DNA of 64,000 nucleotides from Diadema setosum (taxonomy: Eukaryota; Echinodermata; Echinoidea; Diadematoida; Diadematidae): positions 29,100,682-29,164,681 of the forward strand of contig NC_092685.1 of NCBI RefSeq assembly GCF_964275005.1, written 5' to 3'. Below the pieces are notes generated by a model. It had not been told where the DNA came from. It searched no databases and saw only the letters and a list, made by a program, of their open reading frames with translations. How positions within the stretch are numbered: the stretch's first letter is position 1; each line of letters starts with the position of its first letter. Shown piece after piece: positions 1-13,800 of the stretch. The translations under genes were made by a program, and so were the position numbers.

Positions 1-840
1 CCCCCCCCAGTCTTTCGAGCTACCAAAATAGCCCAGTCTTTTTAGGGTTAAGAGCAGTGATTTAAAAAATGCTCAAGATATCACATTTGATGCATATGTG
101 TACGTCTGTTGTATCACAAAACATCCTACCGTATACAATTTTCACAACGAGATATGAAACTCGTCAGACTGACGAGTTAGGTGATACGCTTGGGGTTATC
201 AGATGTCGGTCATCTGTGATCGACAAAGACAAGAATGTGATATAGACACCTTGAAGTTATAATTGAGTTTGCATGCAAAACCGTTTCCCTAACCTCTCGG
301 CCACGGGACATCCACGGAAATGGTAAGGCAAAAAAGAAATGTATAGATATTACAGGGAGAAAAGTCAATGCCCACTCAACCAACGTGGCCGCGTGAACAT
401 GTATTGCATTGCTAGACGGAAATGCGGCCTTGTAACTACTGATGTCGCTATGCCATTTCTGGCAACTTGGGAAAAATACGTGCCGTAAACATAAAACCTA
501 TAATCGGCTGGTTTTGATACCTTGCCTTTAATCACAATTTTCAGTGTGATGACGTCATCAAAGTACAAAACAATGATGTGGTCTTGAAAGACAATTGTTC
601 AAAGTACAACACCTTCGTCGTCGTCATTACATATTATGATCAGTTTGACAAAGTCAGCCTGCAAAATTTTGCAGCAGTCGAAGCAATATGGTCTCCAACA
701 CAAAAAAGAGGGATATGGTGTGTGTGTGTGTCTGTGTGTGTGTATAGGTGCGTTTATATACGAATGTGATTTCTACATGGACGATATATGTAATACAAAA
801 TTGAAGAAAAAAAAAGTAAAATAGCTAAGTAATTTGTTTC

Positions 841-928
841 GTGATCTTGTGGGGTTCGAACCCGCACGTGTGCAACCTCACTTCTCTGAGACGTCGCCTT
901 TAACCACTCAGCCATACGTCTCGACGAG
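841..928 (-). repeat. tRNA-Ser-like segment (pseudogene or SINE head)
   Basis: Read on the minus strand this has a good A-box (TGGCTGAGTGGTTAAAGG) and a perfect B-box (GGTTCGAACCCC) about 50 bases apart, with spacing suggesting a long variable arm as in tRNA-Ser. The acceptor arms do not pair cleanly, so a functional tRNA is unlikely. It lies inside the repeat-rich left segment and may be the promoter region of a tRNA-derived SINE. Confidence 0.5.
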
Positions 929-1782
929 AAAAAAAAGAGGAACGTAAACTTATGTATGTGAAAGATGAATCAGGAATCGTTTTGTCCACATTCCATTCTC
1001 ATTTTCAGTTTTAAACTGCAAAATTGTCAAACTAATAAGGAGATTTCAAAGAATAACATGCATGATTACTGCAGCTTATTGTCTCAGTTACCACACACTT
1101 AAGTTACAGAGGAAATGGAGCAAAATCATCTGAGATAAAGGTGCGTAAACGTTGTCAAGTTAATGCACATAAAAAAAAAAAAATCACCTCCCATAGAGAT
1201 AACACGTAAACTTGTCTGATTTTGAGTCTTTACCTTTAATAACAATTTGAAGTATGATGGTAAGTCTTCTTGAACCAAGAGTGTGGAACGCAAGCTTCTA
1301 CGTGAAAGATGAATCATGACGATCACCCGTGACCGACACATCTTCAAAGGGATCAGTTATTAGAAGTGGAAGCCCTCGTGCCAAGCATATTGTCTCAGCA
1401 ATTCCAAAGCAATGATACCCTTACATTTATGCATACCATAATTTCCCTCTGAAATCAATGGTAGGTATATTCATGTACAATTGCTTGCCTTGTCCATAAA
1501 CTTTGCTTTACAAACTTTCAGTGAAACGTGTCATAACATAATTCTGTAACTCCATTAGCAGGGATTGACTTCATAAAGAAAGATATATCAAATTGAACGC
1601 TTAGCGCGTATAACTAAGGGGGATTTTAGCCTGATGCTCTGTTCTTCACTGCTCAGATACCAACAACACTCATTACCTACGGCTACGTATAGAGAAACAG
1701 CCATGACGAAAATAAGTTATTCCTTTTCTTTGGCAGATAGACACACAACCCCTTTAAACCACACTATAATTGACATGGAGGG

Positions 1783-2398
1783 ACATGAAAAAGTTCATTA
1801 CTACTACTGAACAGTGATGCCTTCTACTCATGTGGCACAAGATACCTCTATAGCAACATAAAACCTGTCTACAACTCCGTTATTGCGTCAAACAATAACA
1901 TCCTGGAATTTCAAAGAGATGAGCGAGACGCCATACACCTGGCCTAGAGTTAATTCATTCAGTTGCCATTCCTGCTCCAGTTGAGTTATGCAAATTATTT
2001 TCCGACCTGTCTTGTGACAATATAACAGGAACAAACGTAGAGAAAAGGAAAGGGAAAAGGAAAGGTGGCAAGCGGGGCACTGTACCAAGGGCAATTTAAA
2101 CAATACGTATGATAAATGAAGCAAATCCAATCTAGAGCCTCCGACAAAAAAAAAGAGGAACTTGAGCGACTGTGTGTCGTGGGGTAGTATAATTGATAAG
2201 ATAATACGATAAATGACATCGATCGGAATAAAGCTGAACTGCCAAAAGAAACACAAAGAAAGAGAGAGAAAAAAATGATAGCGTCCTGCGGGTCTCGAAC
2301 ATCTCGTCCTAAGGTAGTGCATAATGACCATGCAGCGCGCTAAGTGACTATAAAGCCACACGGCTGTACCGAAGATTGGATGTGAAATTTATCTTTAA
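1783..2398. repeat. Direct duplication, first copy
   Basis: This block is repeated at 2475-3085 with the same order of parts: a start around ACATGAAAAAGTTCATTACT, a middle around GATGAGCGAGACGCCATACA, and a tRNA-like end. The copies differ by many substitutions and small indels, so the duplication is not recent. A (TA)n tract at 2410-2452 separates them. Confidence 0.8.
2283..2367 (-). repeat. tRNA-like segment, degenerate
   Basis: This is the minus-strand tRNA-like end of the first duplicated block. The B-box is damaged relative to the second copy at 2971-3052. The A-box-like part reads towards a GCGCGCTG motif. It is not a functional tRNA gene. Confidence 0.4.
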
Positions 2399-2404
2399 TC
2401 TTTT

Positions 2405-2409
<5 letters not shown>

Positions 2410-2451
<42 letters not shown>

Positions 2452-2452
2452 C
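2410..2452. repeat. (TA)n microsatellite
   Basis: An almost uninterrupted TA dinucleotide tract lies between the two copies of the roughly 690-bp duplication. Confidence 0.95.
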
Positions 2453-2474
2453 TTAAATATTTATACCATATACA

Positions 2475-3085
2475 ACATGAAAAAGTTCATTACTACTACT
2501 AAACAGTGATGCTTTCCATTCATGTGGCACAAGATACCTCTATAACAACATATAACCTGTCTACAACTTCGTTATTGGGTCAAACAATAACAACCTGGAA
2601 TTTCAAAGAGATGAGCGAGACGCCATACACCTGGACTAGAGTTAATCAATTCAGCTCCCATTCCTGCAAGTTATTTAAACATACATGTTCCTACCTATCC
2701 TGTTACAGTATAACAATAACCAATGAAGAGAAAAGGAAAGAGCAAACGAAAGGTGGCAAGCGGGACACTGTAACAAGGGGCAATTTACAACATTAAGTGT
2801 GACAAAATTAATGAAGCAAACCCAATCTCCAAACTCCAATACAAAACAAGGGAAATAGAGCAGCCGTGTTCACGGGTTACGTACACTTGATAAAGTAATA
2901 CGATAAATGACATCGGAGTAAAGCTGAACTGCCGAAAAAAAAAGAGAAAAAAAAGAAAGAACGGATAAAAGTCCTGCGGGAGTCGAACCTCTCGCCTTCC
3001 GGTATGGCGTTATGAACAACCAGCGCGCTAACCGATTATGCCACATGGCTGTCCTGAAGATCGAGTGCGAAACTTAAATCTAAAT
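2475..3085. repeat. Direct duplication, second copy
   Basis: Second copy of the block at 1783-2398. It carries the better-preserved tRNA-like end and continues into a further block, about 3180-3470, that is also present at 955-1260. The left segment therefore contains at least two layers of duplication. Confidence 0.8.
2971..3052 (-). repeat. tRNA-like segment resembling tRNA-Ile
   Basis: On the minus strand an A-box-like run (GGCATAATCGGTTAGCGCG) is followed by ATAACGCCA and a B-box (GGTTCGACTCC), an order and wording like tRNA-Ile. Acceptor pairing is poor, so a pseudogene or SINE head is more likely than an active tRNA. Confidence 0.45.
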
Positions 3086-4886
3086 ACTATCGTGACAGTG
3101 TTGACTTGTGATGGCGCTATTCAACTTCCCACAAGTGGCAGCGTGGATTCGATCAATATACAGTTGCAAAGAAAAATTGGGAATCGTTCCGTACAGATTG
3201 CATTCTCATTTTCAGTTTTAAATTGCAAAATTGTCAACCTGATGAGGAGATTTGAAAACATAAAATGCATGATTACTAAAGCTTGTTGTCTCAGCTACAA
3301 CATATTTATGTTTCAGAGGAAATGGAGTAAAATCAGATGAGGTAAAGGTGCTTAAACGTTGTCAAGTCAATGCATGGTTTAAAAAAAAATCACCTCCCAT
3401 AGACATAACACGTAAACTTGTCTGATTTTGAGTCTTTACCTTTAATCACAATTTCTAGTATGATGACGTCATCATATTTCAAAACCATCACATGGCCTTG
3501 AAAGGCAAATGTTCAAAGTGCAACATATCTGAATTTGGGGTAATATTGAGCTTAAACAACAGAGATACGAGCAAATGAATGTCAGAAACAGTACCTCAAA
3601 AAAATCAATTCCACTTTTTTGATTTAAAATGACGATATGATGACGTCATCGCGTATTCCTGGCAATACTGATACTTGGAATGTTACTTACAATTCATATA
3701 CTTTTGTAATATGCAATAGAAATATAGGGTCAACGGACGATTTAAAGAGCTATGGCGAAATAAACAAAGACATGTTTTTTCACTATATTTGCAGAAAGAC
3801 GCGCACGCGGAATTTCAACTTTGACGCCAGTGCATTCCTTTGTTATAGGTCGTAATCGATCGGAAATCAATGGATATTATTACTCAAAGTATCAGGAATC
3901 CAAATCAGTCAAAAAAATTGCATTTTCATGTTGCTTACGGGCTCTGCGCGCGAAATTGCGCGGACGGATGCGCACGCGAGAAAATGTTTGAAACGCTTAA
4001 AATTGTCTGAAACTTCGAGATTTCCCATTGGGAAGTCGTTTTGAGCCTTTTAAAATTTTGACGCGCGCTTACGCGCGCGTAATGATGACCTGTGTAACTA
4101 GCGTTAAAAAGTAAGATAGAGCGTGACCTGAACTTCATGTCCACCGAAAATGATACAGAAATGACATCTAGTTATGAAGTTATGATCGATCATGTGACAA
4201 GGTCCGAAAATCACAAAATGGCGCCTAGATGACGTCATAGGTATGTAACTGTCATGAAAACCTTATTGTGGCTAGATTTTGTCATGAGACATGTTGACTG
4301 AAAATGTCATGTTATTTCGTAATGTCATTCTTGAGATATTGACGACACAAAATTGTCCAGAAAGAAAGAAGAATAAAAAAAAATAAAGAGAGATTTTGAC
4401 AATCACAATAGGTGATACGTTGATAGCGTATCACCTAATAAAGACTAAAATATAAGGAGATGTCAATATTTTTCTCAATAAACCATAACTGTAGACAGTT
4501 TAGTCTGGAAACATTTTTATTTTGTGTATTTAACAATATGTAACATCAATTATATGGATTGAAATTTTTACTGTGGTTGTTTCTGTCCGTAACTCACATT
4601 TAGAACTATTTTAAAGTACTAATGCTGGGTTTTTCTTTCATCTGCAAGTGGTAAATTATGCCTTTAATGGGAAGGAGTAGGTGAATGAATTTTTTTGTTA
4701 CTAGGCAGTAGGAAAAGAAACGTCCATAAACTCTAATACACTGCAATAACATTATGTCAGACTCTTGCTCTTCTAATCTGTATTCTACACAGTAAAGTGA
4801 GAGGAAGATTAATGCATGTAATCAATATATGTCTACAGAGATTGGTTATCAAGGATACCCATGTTCTGTGTCATTGCACTTTGCAG

Positions 4887-7800
4887 GACACAAGTGGCAC
4901 AACGGACAAACAGGTGCAGATTTTCCAGGAGAGATTGGATGCAATCACCTCCAGAAATAAAGAGACCTATGGTCTCAGTCATCCACAGGTAAACAGTGTT
5001 CATACAATTGTATAAAGCAGTCTGGGAAAGACAATTACAGTGTAGCAAGGTAAATTATGTAATCTCATCAGCATTTTCGCTATTCATAGGCCTACATTGG
5101 TTGGTAACTGCTGCAAGATGTGGCGAGATTTGATTTGCTTTGTTTGCTTCTGTTCGTGAAATTGAACCTTCCACACTGTCGATGCATTGTTGTGTCATTT
5201 CTGTATGTGTGTATGTATGTGTGTTTGCTTGTGTGTGTGTGTGTGTGTGTGTGTGTACCCATAGTGTGTATGTGATTGTGTTTGTGTGTATAAGTGTTTA
5301 TGTGTCTTGGACTGTGCTGTGTGTTTCTGAATATGAATTCTTACTACTACAATACCGTATGTCCCCCCCCCCCCCCCGCCCCCCCCCCCCAAAAAAAAAA
5401 AAAAAAAAAATTACTACGGTAACTTCCGCAATGATTACTTTGAAAATAGGGAAGCAATCCAAAGACAATGTCAGGGTATGAAACTATAACTCATTTGCCC
5501 ACATCTTACAGAAAACCCCATTCAATTTGCTTCAGTGGTCAAAGAGAAATGAGAATTTTTGTAGAGCATGTCAGGAATCCCTTCCCTCCAAGTTCTGTCT
5601 GTAGTGTTTACACATTAATATGCAGTTCCAAGAGCATCCAAGAGCTAAACTTGAAAGAACCAGACTCATGACGTGCTTTACAATAATCCACATTTCTGTG
5701 TGACTTCCTCTTCCAAGTTTTATGAGATGTGGAAAAATAAACTTGAAACTTGAAACTTGAATGTGGTTATCTGCAAAATAGAGCTACTTCAGCACATCTT
5801 GCTTATCATGTCAGTCTGGCCAGAATACAAGAATGAAATTTGATGTACAAAGACTGTTGCAACATAGAAAGTATACAAATTTATGTTGAGAATTATCACA
5901 AAGAGGAAGCAAGTTTGAAGGAATAAGGGAATGTGTTAAGGATGAAGTTCAGTTTTGTGTTTGAGTCAGAAACACAGGATTCAACTCTCATTTGGCTTCT
6001 TGACAGGAGAGCAGCGGTGCAGAAGTTGACGGGGCGCCCACGGGCCACACCAGCACCGAGGAGCTGCCTGATCCTCAGCTTTCCTCTGGTCACAGGGAAA
6101 CCTTTGTCATAGAGGTCAGTCCTCGTAGATCAAATCTCAGCCTCCTCGTAATACTGTAAAACCAGAAACGTTTGCCGTATGAAACTTTCACGAATTGGAG
6201 CTGACAACCTTTTATAGCTGCATGACACTTTCGTGAACTGCTGACAGTGAAAAAATTATGAGTATAATTATTACATGTACTGGATTGTGTAGACAAAAGT
6301 TTTGCTTGCATTTTACTCTCGCGAATACTGGCTCCTTGCTGAATTTGCGAAAGGTTTATGCATGAGAAAATTTCTGGTTTTACAGTAGTCTCCTTTTCTG
6401 TGTACATGTGTCCCTCTCTTCCTGTGACTTCATCTTCTTGTTTTTTTTTTTCATCTTCAGCTTCTACTCCTGCTACTTCTGTTTATTTTTTATGTGCCCC
6501 TACCTTTGTTTTGAGTTGTACTGTACTTAGCTATATGTGCTCTCTCATGATCTTTCATATTTAAGACTACATTTCTCTTACTGCATTGTGAGAATGGTCT
6601 GATGTCATTATTGGAAGTGCACTGGCAGTTCATTGAAAAACAACAATGGCAGCAATATGACGAGTAAAACAGTCACTGAATAATGCCTGTCAAAGTTGCA
6701 TGGATGCTGTGACGTTATGATACCCTTCCTGTGAATTTTAGAACATCAGTGAATTAGGCTATTAATGAAACTCCAAAAGTTTTTGATGGGGATGATGCTG
6801 AATCCACTTTACCAGCAGACACAAAAGTGTGGAATAACAAAAATTGTCATGTCGTTTGGATGAAAGCAAATTCCATCATGTTCAAACACTCTCTTTGCAC
6901 TTTGAAAGATCAGTGTGTCTGTGCCATTGTAATGTTGTTGTCTTTTTGCTCCTATTAGATTGATGACATTGAGGACACAGAATCTGTGATTGAACTCTTT
7001 GAGCAGGACCTACCCCAAGGTATGTCTTCTAATTCTTTTTATATCATTTATTCATATAGTCTATATTGTTTACTTTAGCTTGTTGCAGCACAGAAGGCCC
7101 CTGCATCATAGAGAATTTTAGCTGACTCGGAGACTAATACTGTCATTGCAAATTGTAATACCAATGGCTACTTTTTTTTTTAAATCTTTGTCTTTGTTTT
7201 TGTTTTTATTTGTGTGCGTACTTGCTTCCCCTTTCTGTAATTTCTCCACTTCATCGTTGCTATAGGTTTTCTGAGTTGCAGTACAGAGGTGTTTCCAGGG
7301 AACATGGAGCCTACCCAACATCTACAGGTAAGTTTGTCAGAGAATGATTATGAAGCCATTGCAAAGTTCTGGTCTGAAACAATCACCATACACGAGCTAT
7401 TTTTTTATTTTTTTTTTTTAATTCCCCATTCACCTATGTCATGATTATGCACACAGCAGTTTAAATCAACAAACAGGACATTTCTGGTTGTGGGATTACT
7501 CTTCTCCTCAAATGCCGGCTGACTCTGTGATCTGTCACCTTTTAAATACTTTGCTACCTCATCGAGGATTTCCTCCTCAACCTACATGTTGAAAGGCCAG
7601 AATGAGGAAAGTCTAATTCTGAACCTCATTGTTGAAACCTGAGAGACTCTGTCCATGGATCTGCTTCATTTCAAATTAAGTTTGCAAGGCATGAATGTGG
7701 AAGAAAGTGTTGGGATTTCATTTTGTGTGTGTGTTGTTTTTCACAACCATTTAATTAACTTTATTTCAATGTTCACTTCAATTTCATACATTTTCAAAAA

Positions 7801-10800
7801 TTGAAATGAACACTGACATAGGTAAGTTCTAATAATAAGGGCACGCATAGAGGAAGAAAGTAAAATACATTCTTGCAAATCTTTGTAGTTCATGGGGAGA
7901 AATAACCCTCAATTTTGAATAAATTCCTTTTTGTGTGTATATGTTGATGTCACAGACCATCACCATGATGCGTAGGTCATCCCTTTCCGATACCTGTGGA
8001 ACCACCAAAGTTGTGACAGGACTCATCCAAGAAATGATACAGGTTGGTCCATTAATCAGTTGACCATGTGGTAAAGCAATCATAGAGATGAACCCTCTGT
8101 CAAGTCCAGCTCGGCTGCTTACAGTCATTTTTTGTGCTTCTGACCCAAAGGCTGCTTGAGATATGTTTAATTCAGGTTGTCTGTCTGTCTGTCTGTCCAG
8201 TTGTTCCAGACCCTTTATCACATACCATTATGTAGGAAAACCCCTATGGGGGATTTTAATGATACGTGGTCCAAGCATGGTGTATGAGGTGTAGAAGTAT
8301 TGAATAGATTTTAGGCCAAAACTGCTAGGTCAAAGATCAAAGGTTAAAGATCACCAAACTCACTGAGGCGAAAGATGTCACTTTCAAGCTGTAATGGTAA
8401 TATAAGTAGGAAGTATTGTTATTGTATCTTATGAAGATGTGTCGGTCGCACTCCTGACAGTAGCCTCTATGTATCTTTGAAGAAGGAATTAGATTACGTG
8501 AACAGCCATCCCAAACTTGCATGTGCAACTCCCCATCAAGATTGTAGATGATTGCATAATAAAAATCTGGCGACCTTTCTGACTTGGCATGCTGAGTAAT
8601 CATTCCCGTGCTCCCATATTTTTTTTTTTAAATCTTTTTATTTCATGTCATTGCCCCGTTTGATATTTCTGTTTTTCACCCTCAGGGGATTTGCTTCAAG
8701 CTCCGGAACCTGACACCATGCTGTCTGTGTAACATGGACATAGAATTCATCCTGGATGAAGATGAAATCATACAGGTACGTTGTACGACAAACCAGATGC
8801 TGATTTTTCAGCGAGTGTTGTACATGTCGTCGGATGTAGAATGCTTCATACACCTCACTGTTTTCAATTCATGCAAGTTATTGGCATGCTATGACACAGA
8901 AACCTTTCCTTGGTTGGGGGGGGGGGGGGGGGGGGGATCATACAACGGAGGTTAGTCTGCTACCAGCCTCTAACAATTTGTGAGCATGCTTTCATCCAGT
9001 AATCGCAAGACCAGCAGACCGCAGGGAGAAAACAGCATGACTATCACTTGGCTTGTCCATGAATTATTAAAAGTTGATCGAAGCCTGATTTCTTTCGTAT
9101 TGCCATGTTGTGGTATATACAATGTTTCTAACTATGTACTGTGGTTGTGGAAAACAAGAAATTAATTGAAACCAAAGAAAGACATTGACAAATATTTTAT
9201 CATCAATATGAAAACATAGTCACTTTTGTTCCCATCTTTCTCTTCTATTTGTAGCTGTTGACAATGATAACTTATCTATTTTTTGCTTTCAGATATGGTT
9301 GACTACAGCTGTGGTTGGCGTGAAGCCCATTGCAAAAAATGTTCCAGTGCAAAAAGGTAACGTAACTTAATCCAGTCCAATTTAAAAAAAAAATGTTCTT
9401 TTCAATCAAGAAAATTTATCATAATGCTTACATAACTTATAAGTGAGCAATGTAGGTGAAGAAATTACATTCACATTGCAATGTTTACCACATATACATG
9501 CATGACAAAACTTAACAAACAAAAGTTATCAAACAGAATGATTAGAAAAAAAAAAAGTTGGAATTGAGAAATCAACTTGAAATGCACTCAATGCGGTCAA
9601 TATATTACGTGGACAAAACACTTTCGTGTGCACTGTACTTTTGCAAATCTTGACCCCATGTGAAATTTGTGAAAGTTGTATGCACACAAAAATTTGTGGT
9701 TTTACAGTAGTCTTTTGTGAATTCTGTGCAGATTGAACAAAGAATTAGACGGATATGCAAAGAGAGAAAGTTAGAGAAAGAGACAGACAGACAGACAGAC
9801 TGACAGACACATGGAGGGAGAAAAAAATCTTCATTCATGTTGTGTTTGATTACATCTGACCCAGGATCTGCAAAGCCATCAATGGATTCAGAAATGATGT
9901 TCTCCATGGACGAAGTGTCGGAGACAAACTCGCAACAACAACCAGCATCCAAAGGTAGTTTGACATGACTTTCAACTCGATTTGTTTGGGTTTTATCGGC
10001 TTTCACACTGTAAAAAACATAGCTGTTGCAGAATGTGATACATGATCACAGTGTGTAGATAGGTAGGATATTTCAACGTGCACATGGCATATTGTCATTA
10101 ACGCACTTCCCTGTGCATGGCAGATAGTCGCTAGGCTGTGGGAGTGCGCATAGGGTTAACAACATTCTGCCATGTGCAGGGAAGCGCGTTAACAACATTC
10201 TGCCATGCGCACAACAATTGTCTCGCATTTTTCTATTTCTTAGTAATTTTGATGAACGAAAAAAAAAAAGGAAGAGTTTTGATCTGTGTTGAAGGGGAGA
10301 AGACTGTTTTAATATTAAACCAAAAGTTAAGCTATTTGTTGTCCTTGTGTGTGAATATACACATGAAAGTTGTTCTGTACCAGTACATGGTGCACTTTAT
10401 ACACAACTGTATGTGTAGAATACGTTGGTCACTTCATTGCGAACCGGATTCCAGTGTATTTATCACTATTTATTAAACCCCACAATGTAAATGCATGATC
10501 ACATGCAGTGTCAGGAGGAAAGGAGCGGCTGTTTTTGCAGATCAAGAGAATGGAGCTCATGATGGGATAGATTCCTTTGCTACCAATTCATGCCACTTGC
10601 GACTTTTGTATTTAACCAGTTGTAAACATAGCTACAAATTTCTCAGTTTGCTAGCAGATCATGGGTTCGTCATCATAAACCTGTCCGATTGTGACTTATG
10701 AATTCACACCTGCCCGCTATTTTTATCTAACAGTTAATTCCTATTCGTTTTTCTTTTTCTTTTTGACCTGAAAAGGCAAGGCTTTATCCAGCCTTGTATT

Positions 10801-13800
10801 CCTATTTTTGTTAATACCTGCCAATAGTGATGTATGTTACTTGAGTGAATTTTTTTTTTCAATATTTATTCCTATTCATTCTTATTTTTTTTATTGAATT
10901 TCAGGGTAGTCAGGTGTTAATATTGTATCTCCTTCTGTCACTCTGATGTGGTGTGGTATCTATCCAAAGATGAATCATCGTCATCATTGTTGGTTTGTCA
11001 TCTAAAGAGATAATAAATCAACCAAGATGTCATCATAAGGACTTGCAGTAACTGGACCCAGTATAACAGCTCTTGTTTTGATTTTTGTATACTGTATACG
11101 CCATATATTTATTCTAAATTTTTGCAAATCGGGAATTCCCGACGATTTCGTGAGTGGTTAAATTCGCGATCGTGGAGTCATGTACTGAACGGAGAAGTAT
11201 ACGCGCGTACGTCATATTCACATCGGGATCAGTGTCAATATTTTCGCGTGTCTTTAATTTCACGAATAGCACCTGACTCGCGAAATTCGCGAAAATAAAA
11301 ACCTCGCGAAATATTCGGCGTATACAGTACTTGGTTCTTCAAGGGTCTGTGTAGGCAGCAGTATGAATTTCCATGCCATGCCATGAATGTTAGAGTCTAT
11401 GCTGTTTAGAAACATTTTGGTTAATTCTTTGTGTCAAAATACACCTTGGCCTGGATCGTGAAAGCTTGCTATCACAGTCAGATTCATGCTAGTACATATT
11501 ATATAAACTCACTGATACAAAGCAAGCATTTTCTTTTTCCTCCACTATACACAGTAGAATCTGAGCCAATGCGACTAGAGAGAAGAATTCAGCTGGGGGT
11601 AAGTCATTGAAATCAAAACTAGTGTTATGGGTTTAAAAAAACAGAAAGGATAATAACAGATTTTTAAAGTGCAAACTACTTGTGACATTACAAATGTACA
11701 GAATTATGTGGTTCTTACAATTATGTGGAGCCCGATTAAAGTAGACTACTTTCCATATACAGTTGCAGTCACAAATGTTCACATGATTGGCCATTGAATG
11801 TTATTTCTATCCAAGTATGCACTGTATTCTTTAAATTTACATAGTGCAGTTTTGTTCAAATCATCTCTTACAGGTCCTAATTAGTTAACCAACATAATGA
11901 TTTTCTTCTAACTCCTGTAGTAATATCCTTGCATTTTATCCCAATTGAATGTATATTTGTATATGTATGCTATCACACTGGCTTGCAGAGATCTTGTGCA
12001 GTTAGGATGATGTTATAATTGACAATGAAAAATAATCTCTTGCCGTAAAAGTGGAAATTTTTGTGGTGTAGAAATTTTTGTGCCACCAGAAACTGGCCCG
12101 AAATATTAAAGCATGCAGATACAATATTTATGATTCCGTGGAATTGAAAACACGCAAAATTCCACTTCACTCGCTGAGCACGAAAAATTACTCTCGCAAA
12201 AGTGTCCTCTTTTACAGTATTTCTTGACATTTGTGAAATATCCTCATTTGAATCTGTGATTATCAATGCAATACATCATGGTAAATGTTCATCCTGTCAG
12301 TCAGACATATTAGAAATGCATGCAGAATATATATGTTATCACCCAGTCATAACTCTTCCTGCTGTACAGGGTAAGTTGTCATGGCGACCTGAAGTTCTCA
12401 TAACACCACTGTCCATCATACCGGGAGCAACCATCGACCGTTACCTCGGCAACCTCAACCTCTTCTTCATCCGTGAGACAACATCAGTCAGAGAGGTGAG
12501 TATTCTAATTGCCCACAATTCAAATCTTGATGTGAAAGAAGGTTATCGACTTAATAAACATCACTTGTTTGCAAGAGCTAGGTAGATAAATAGAGACATT
12601 CACAGTGCCCCTGTAAATGTGTTCTGTTTATACTGGAACATGGTTCTTTAAAAGGGAGAACTAGTTAGTAAATAACACTTCTCCAACATATCGCGCAATA
12701 GTTAGTGAGTGTTTCCATGGATGATTGTTTTCATATAAAGATGAAAATATGATGCATCATTGTCTTGTCTCACAATACAGCAAGAGTAAAGACCATTTCT
12801 CATTAGACCAGTGTTCAATACAGTGGTGGGCCTTTGGTATTCAATCATATTGCTCTTTGCTTATTACCACTGAAGGTGGCACACCATTTGCATCAAACAG
12901 GAGATACCGGATAAGATCCATTTTTGTGTGCATTTGTTTATGTAGTAGTGTGTGATTTAAGAATAAGACATCATAATCGTACTAGATTTTAACTTTCGTA
13001 ACTTTGATCACAGGATATCACATGTTTTTGTCAATTCACAATGTCCGCCTCATCCCCATTCTTTTCCTAGTCCGGTGGTGTGAGCGGATTCATGAGGAGC
13101 TTCATCGCCGAGGTGAACGCCATCGTGAGACGCCACGTGGCGGCTCTTGGTGGCAACGCCTTGGTCACCTACACTCTGGTGGACTGTCTTATGGAGGACA
13201 ACCCTCACAAGAACCAGGTCAGCACCACTTTGCCTCGTTCATGAGTGAAAGGGAAAATGAAATTCTCAAATACTTGCAGAACTGTCGATTTTTGTTCTAA
13301 AAATGTACACATGTGCATTAGATTAGAAATGTGTGAAATTCTGCTATGATAGCACAATTTCAGTTGGGTAATGACGAAAATGCAAAATTTATTAAAGAAA
13401 AGATTCACCAGAAGTACTCCAGTCTCAGAGCATACCCCATTGTGGTTGGTACATGTATGCAATTTTCTAAAATCAATTAGTGATGATCAACAAATTCGGT
13501 CTGCAGCAGCATCTTCCACTCTTCTGCTTTAGAATGAAACACTTGCAGCTTGTTTGAAAAATGTGATTGCTAGGGCATGATCAATCATCATGTAACAGTC
13601 TACCTTCCCACTGCTGAATGGGGAGGCTGTGTCAAGAAAAAAAAAATCAATTGAAAACATTTTACCCTTTTGATCTCAAAATACTCCAATACATCTCATT
13701 ATCCTAGCAAATTGCATTAGCCAGACAAGTTTCTTGGCAGACTCTTTCGATGTATTGCAAGCAACTTCCAAAAGGTGGGAGATGAATTTTAGACCCTTCT

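Larger units (their letters stand above)
1..4440. repeat. Composite repeat-rich segment, no gene seen
   Basis: No convincing exon was found on either strand. The segment is built of related blocks: 955-1260 resembles 3180-3470, 517-600 resembles 3425-3530, and 1783-2398 resembles 2475-3085. Several blocks contain TGATGACGTCATC-like palindromes. The motif GGTGATACG occurs near the left edge (about 180) and again in a strong hairpin at 4409-4437, where GGTGATACG and CGTATCACC flank a 7-base loop. This suggests one or more non-autonomous elements with internal duplications. Upstream C2CD5 exons presumably lie outside the window to the left. Confidence 0.55.

Noticed and set aside
841-928. Functional tRNA-Ser gene
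   Set aside because: Boxes A and B are good but the acceptor stem does not pair and the segment lies in a dispersed repeat.
1888-2361. 157-codon minus-strand frame
   Set aside because: It lies wholly inside the duplicated repeat block with the tRNA-like end, is low-complexity (Phe/Ser/Leu runs), and the second copy does not keep the frame.
5140-5481. Cys-Val-rich and poly-Pro frames through TG and C runs (also at 20903, 47090, 48040, 58345)
   Set aside because: Pure microsatellite translation.
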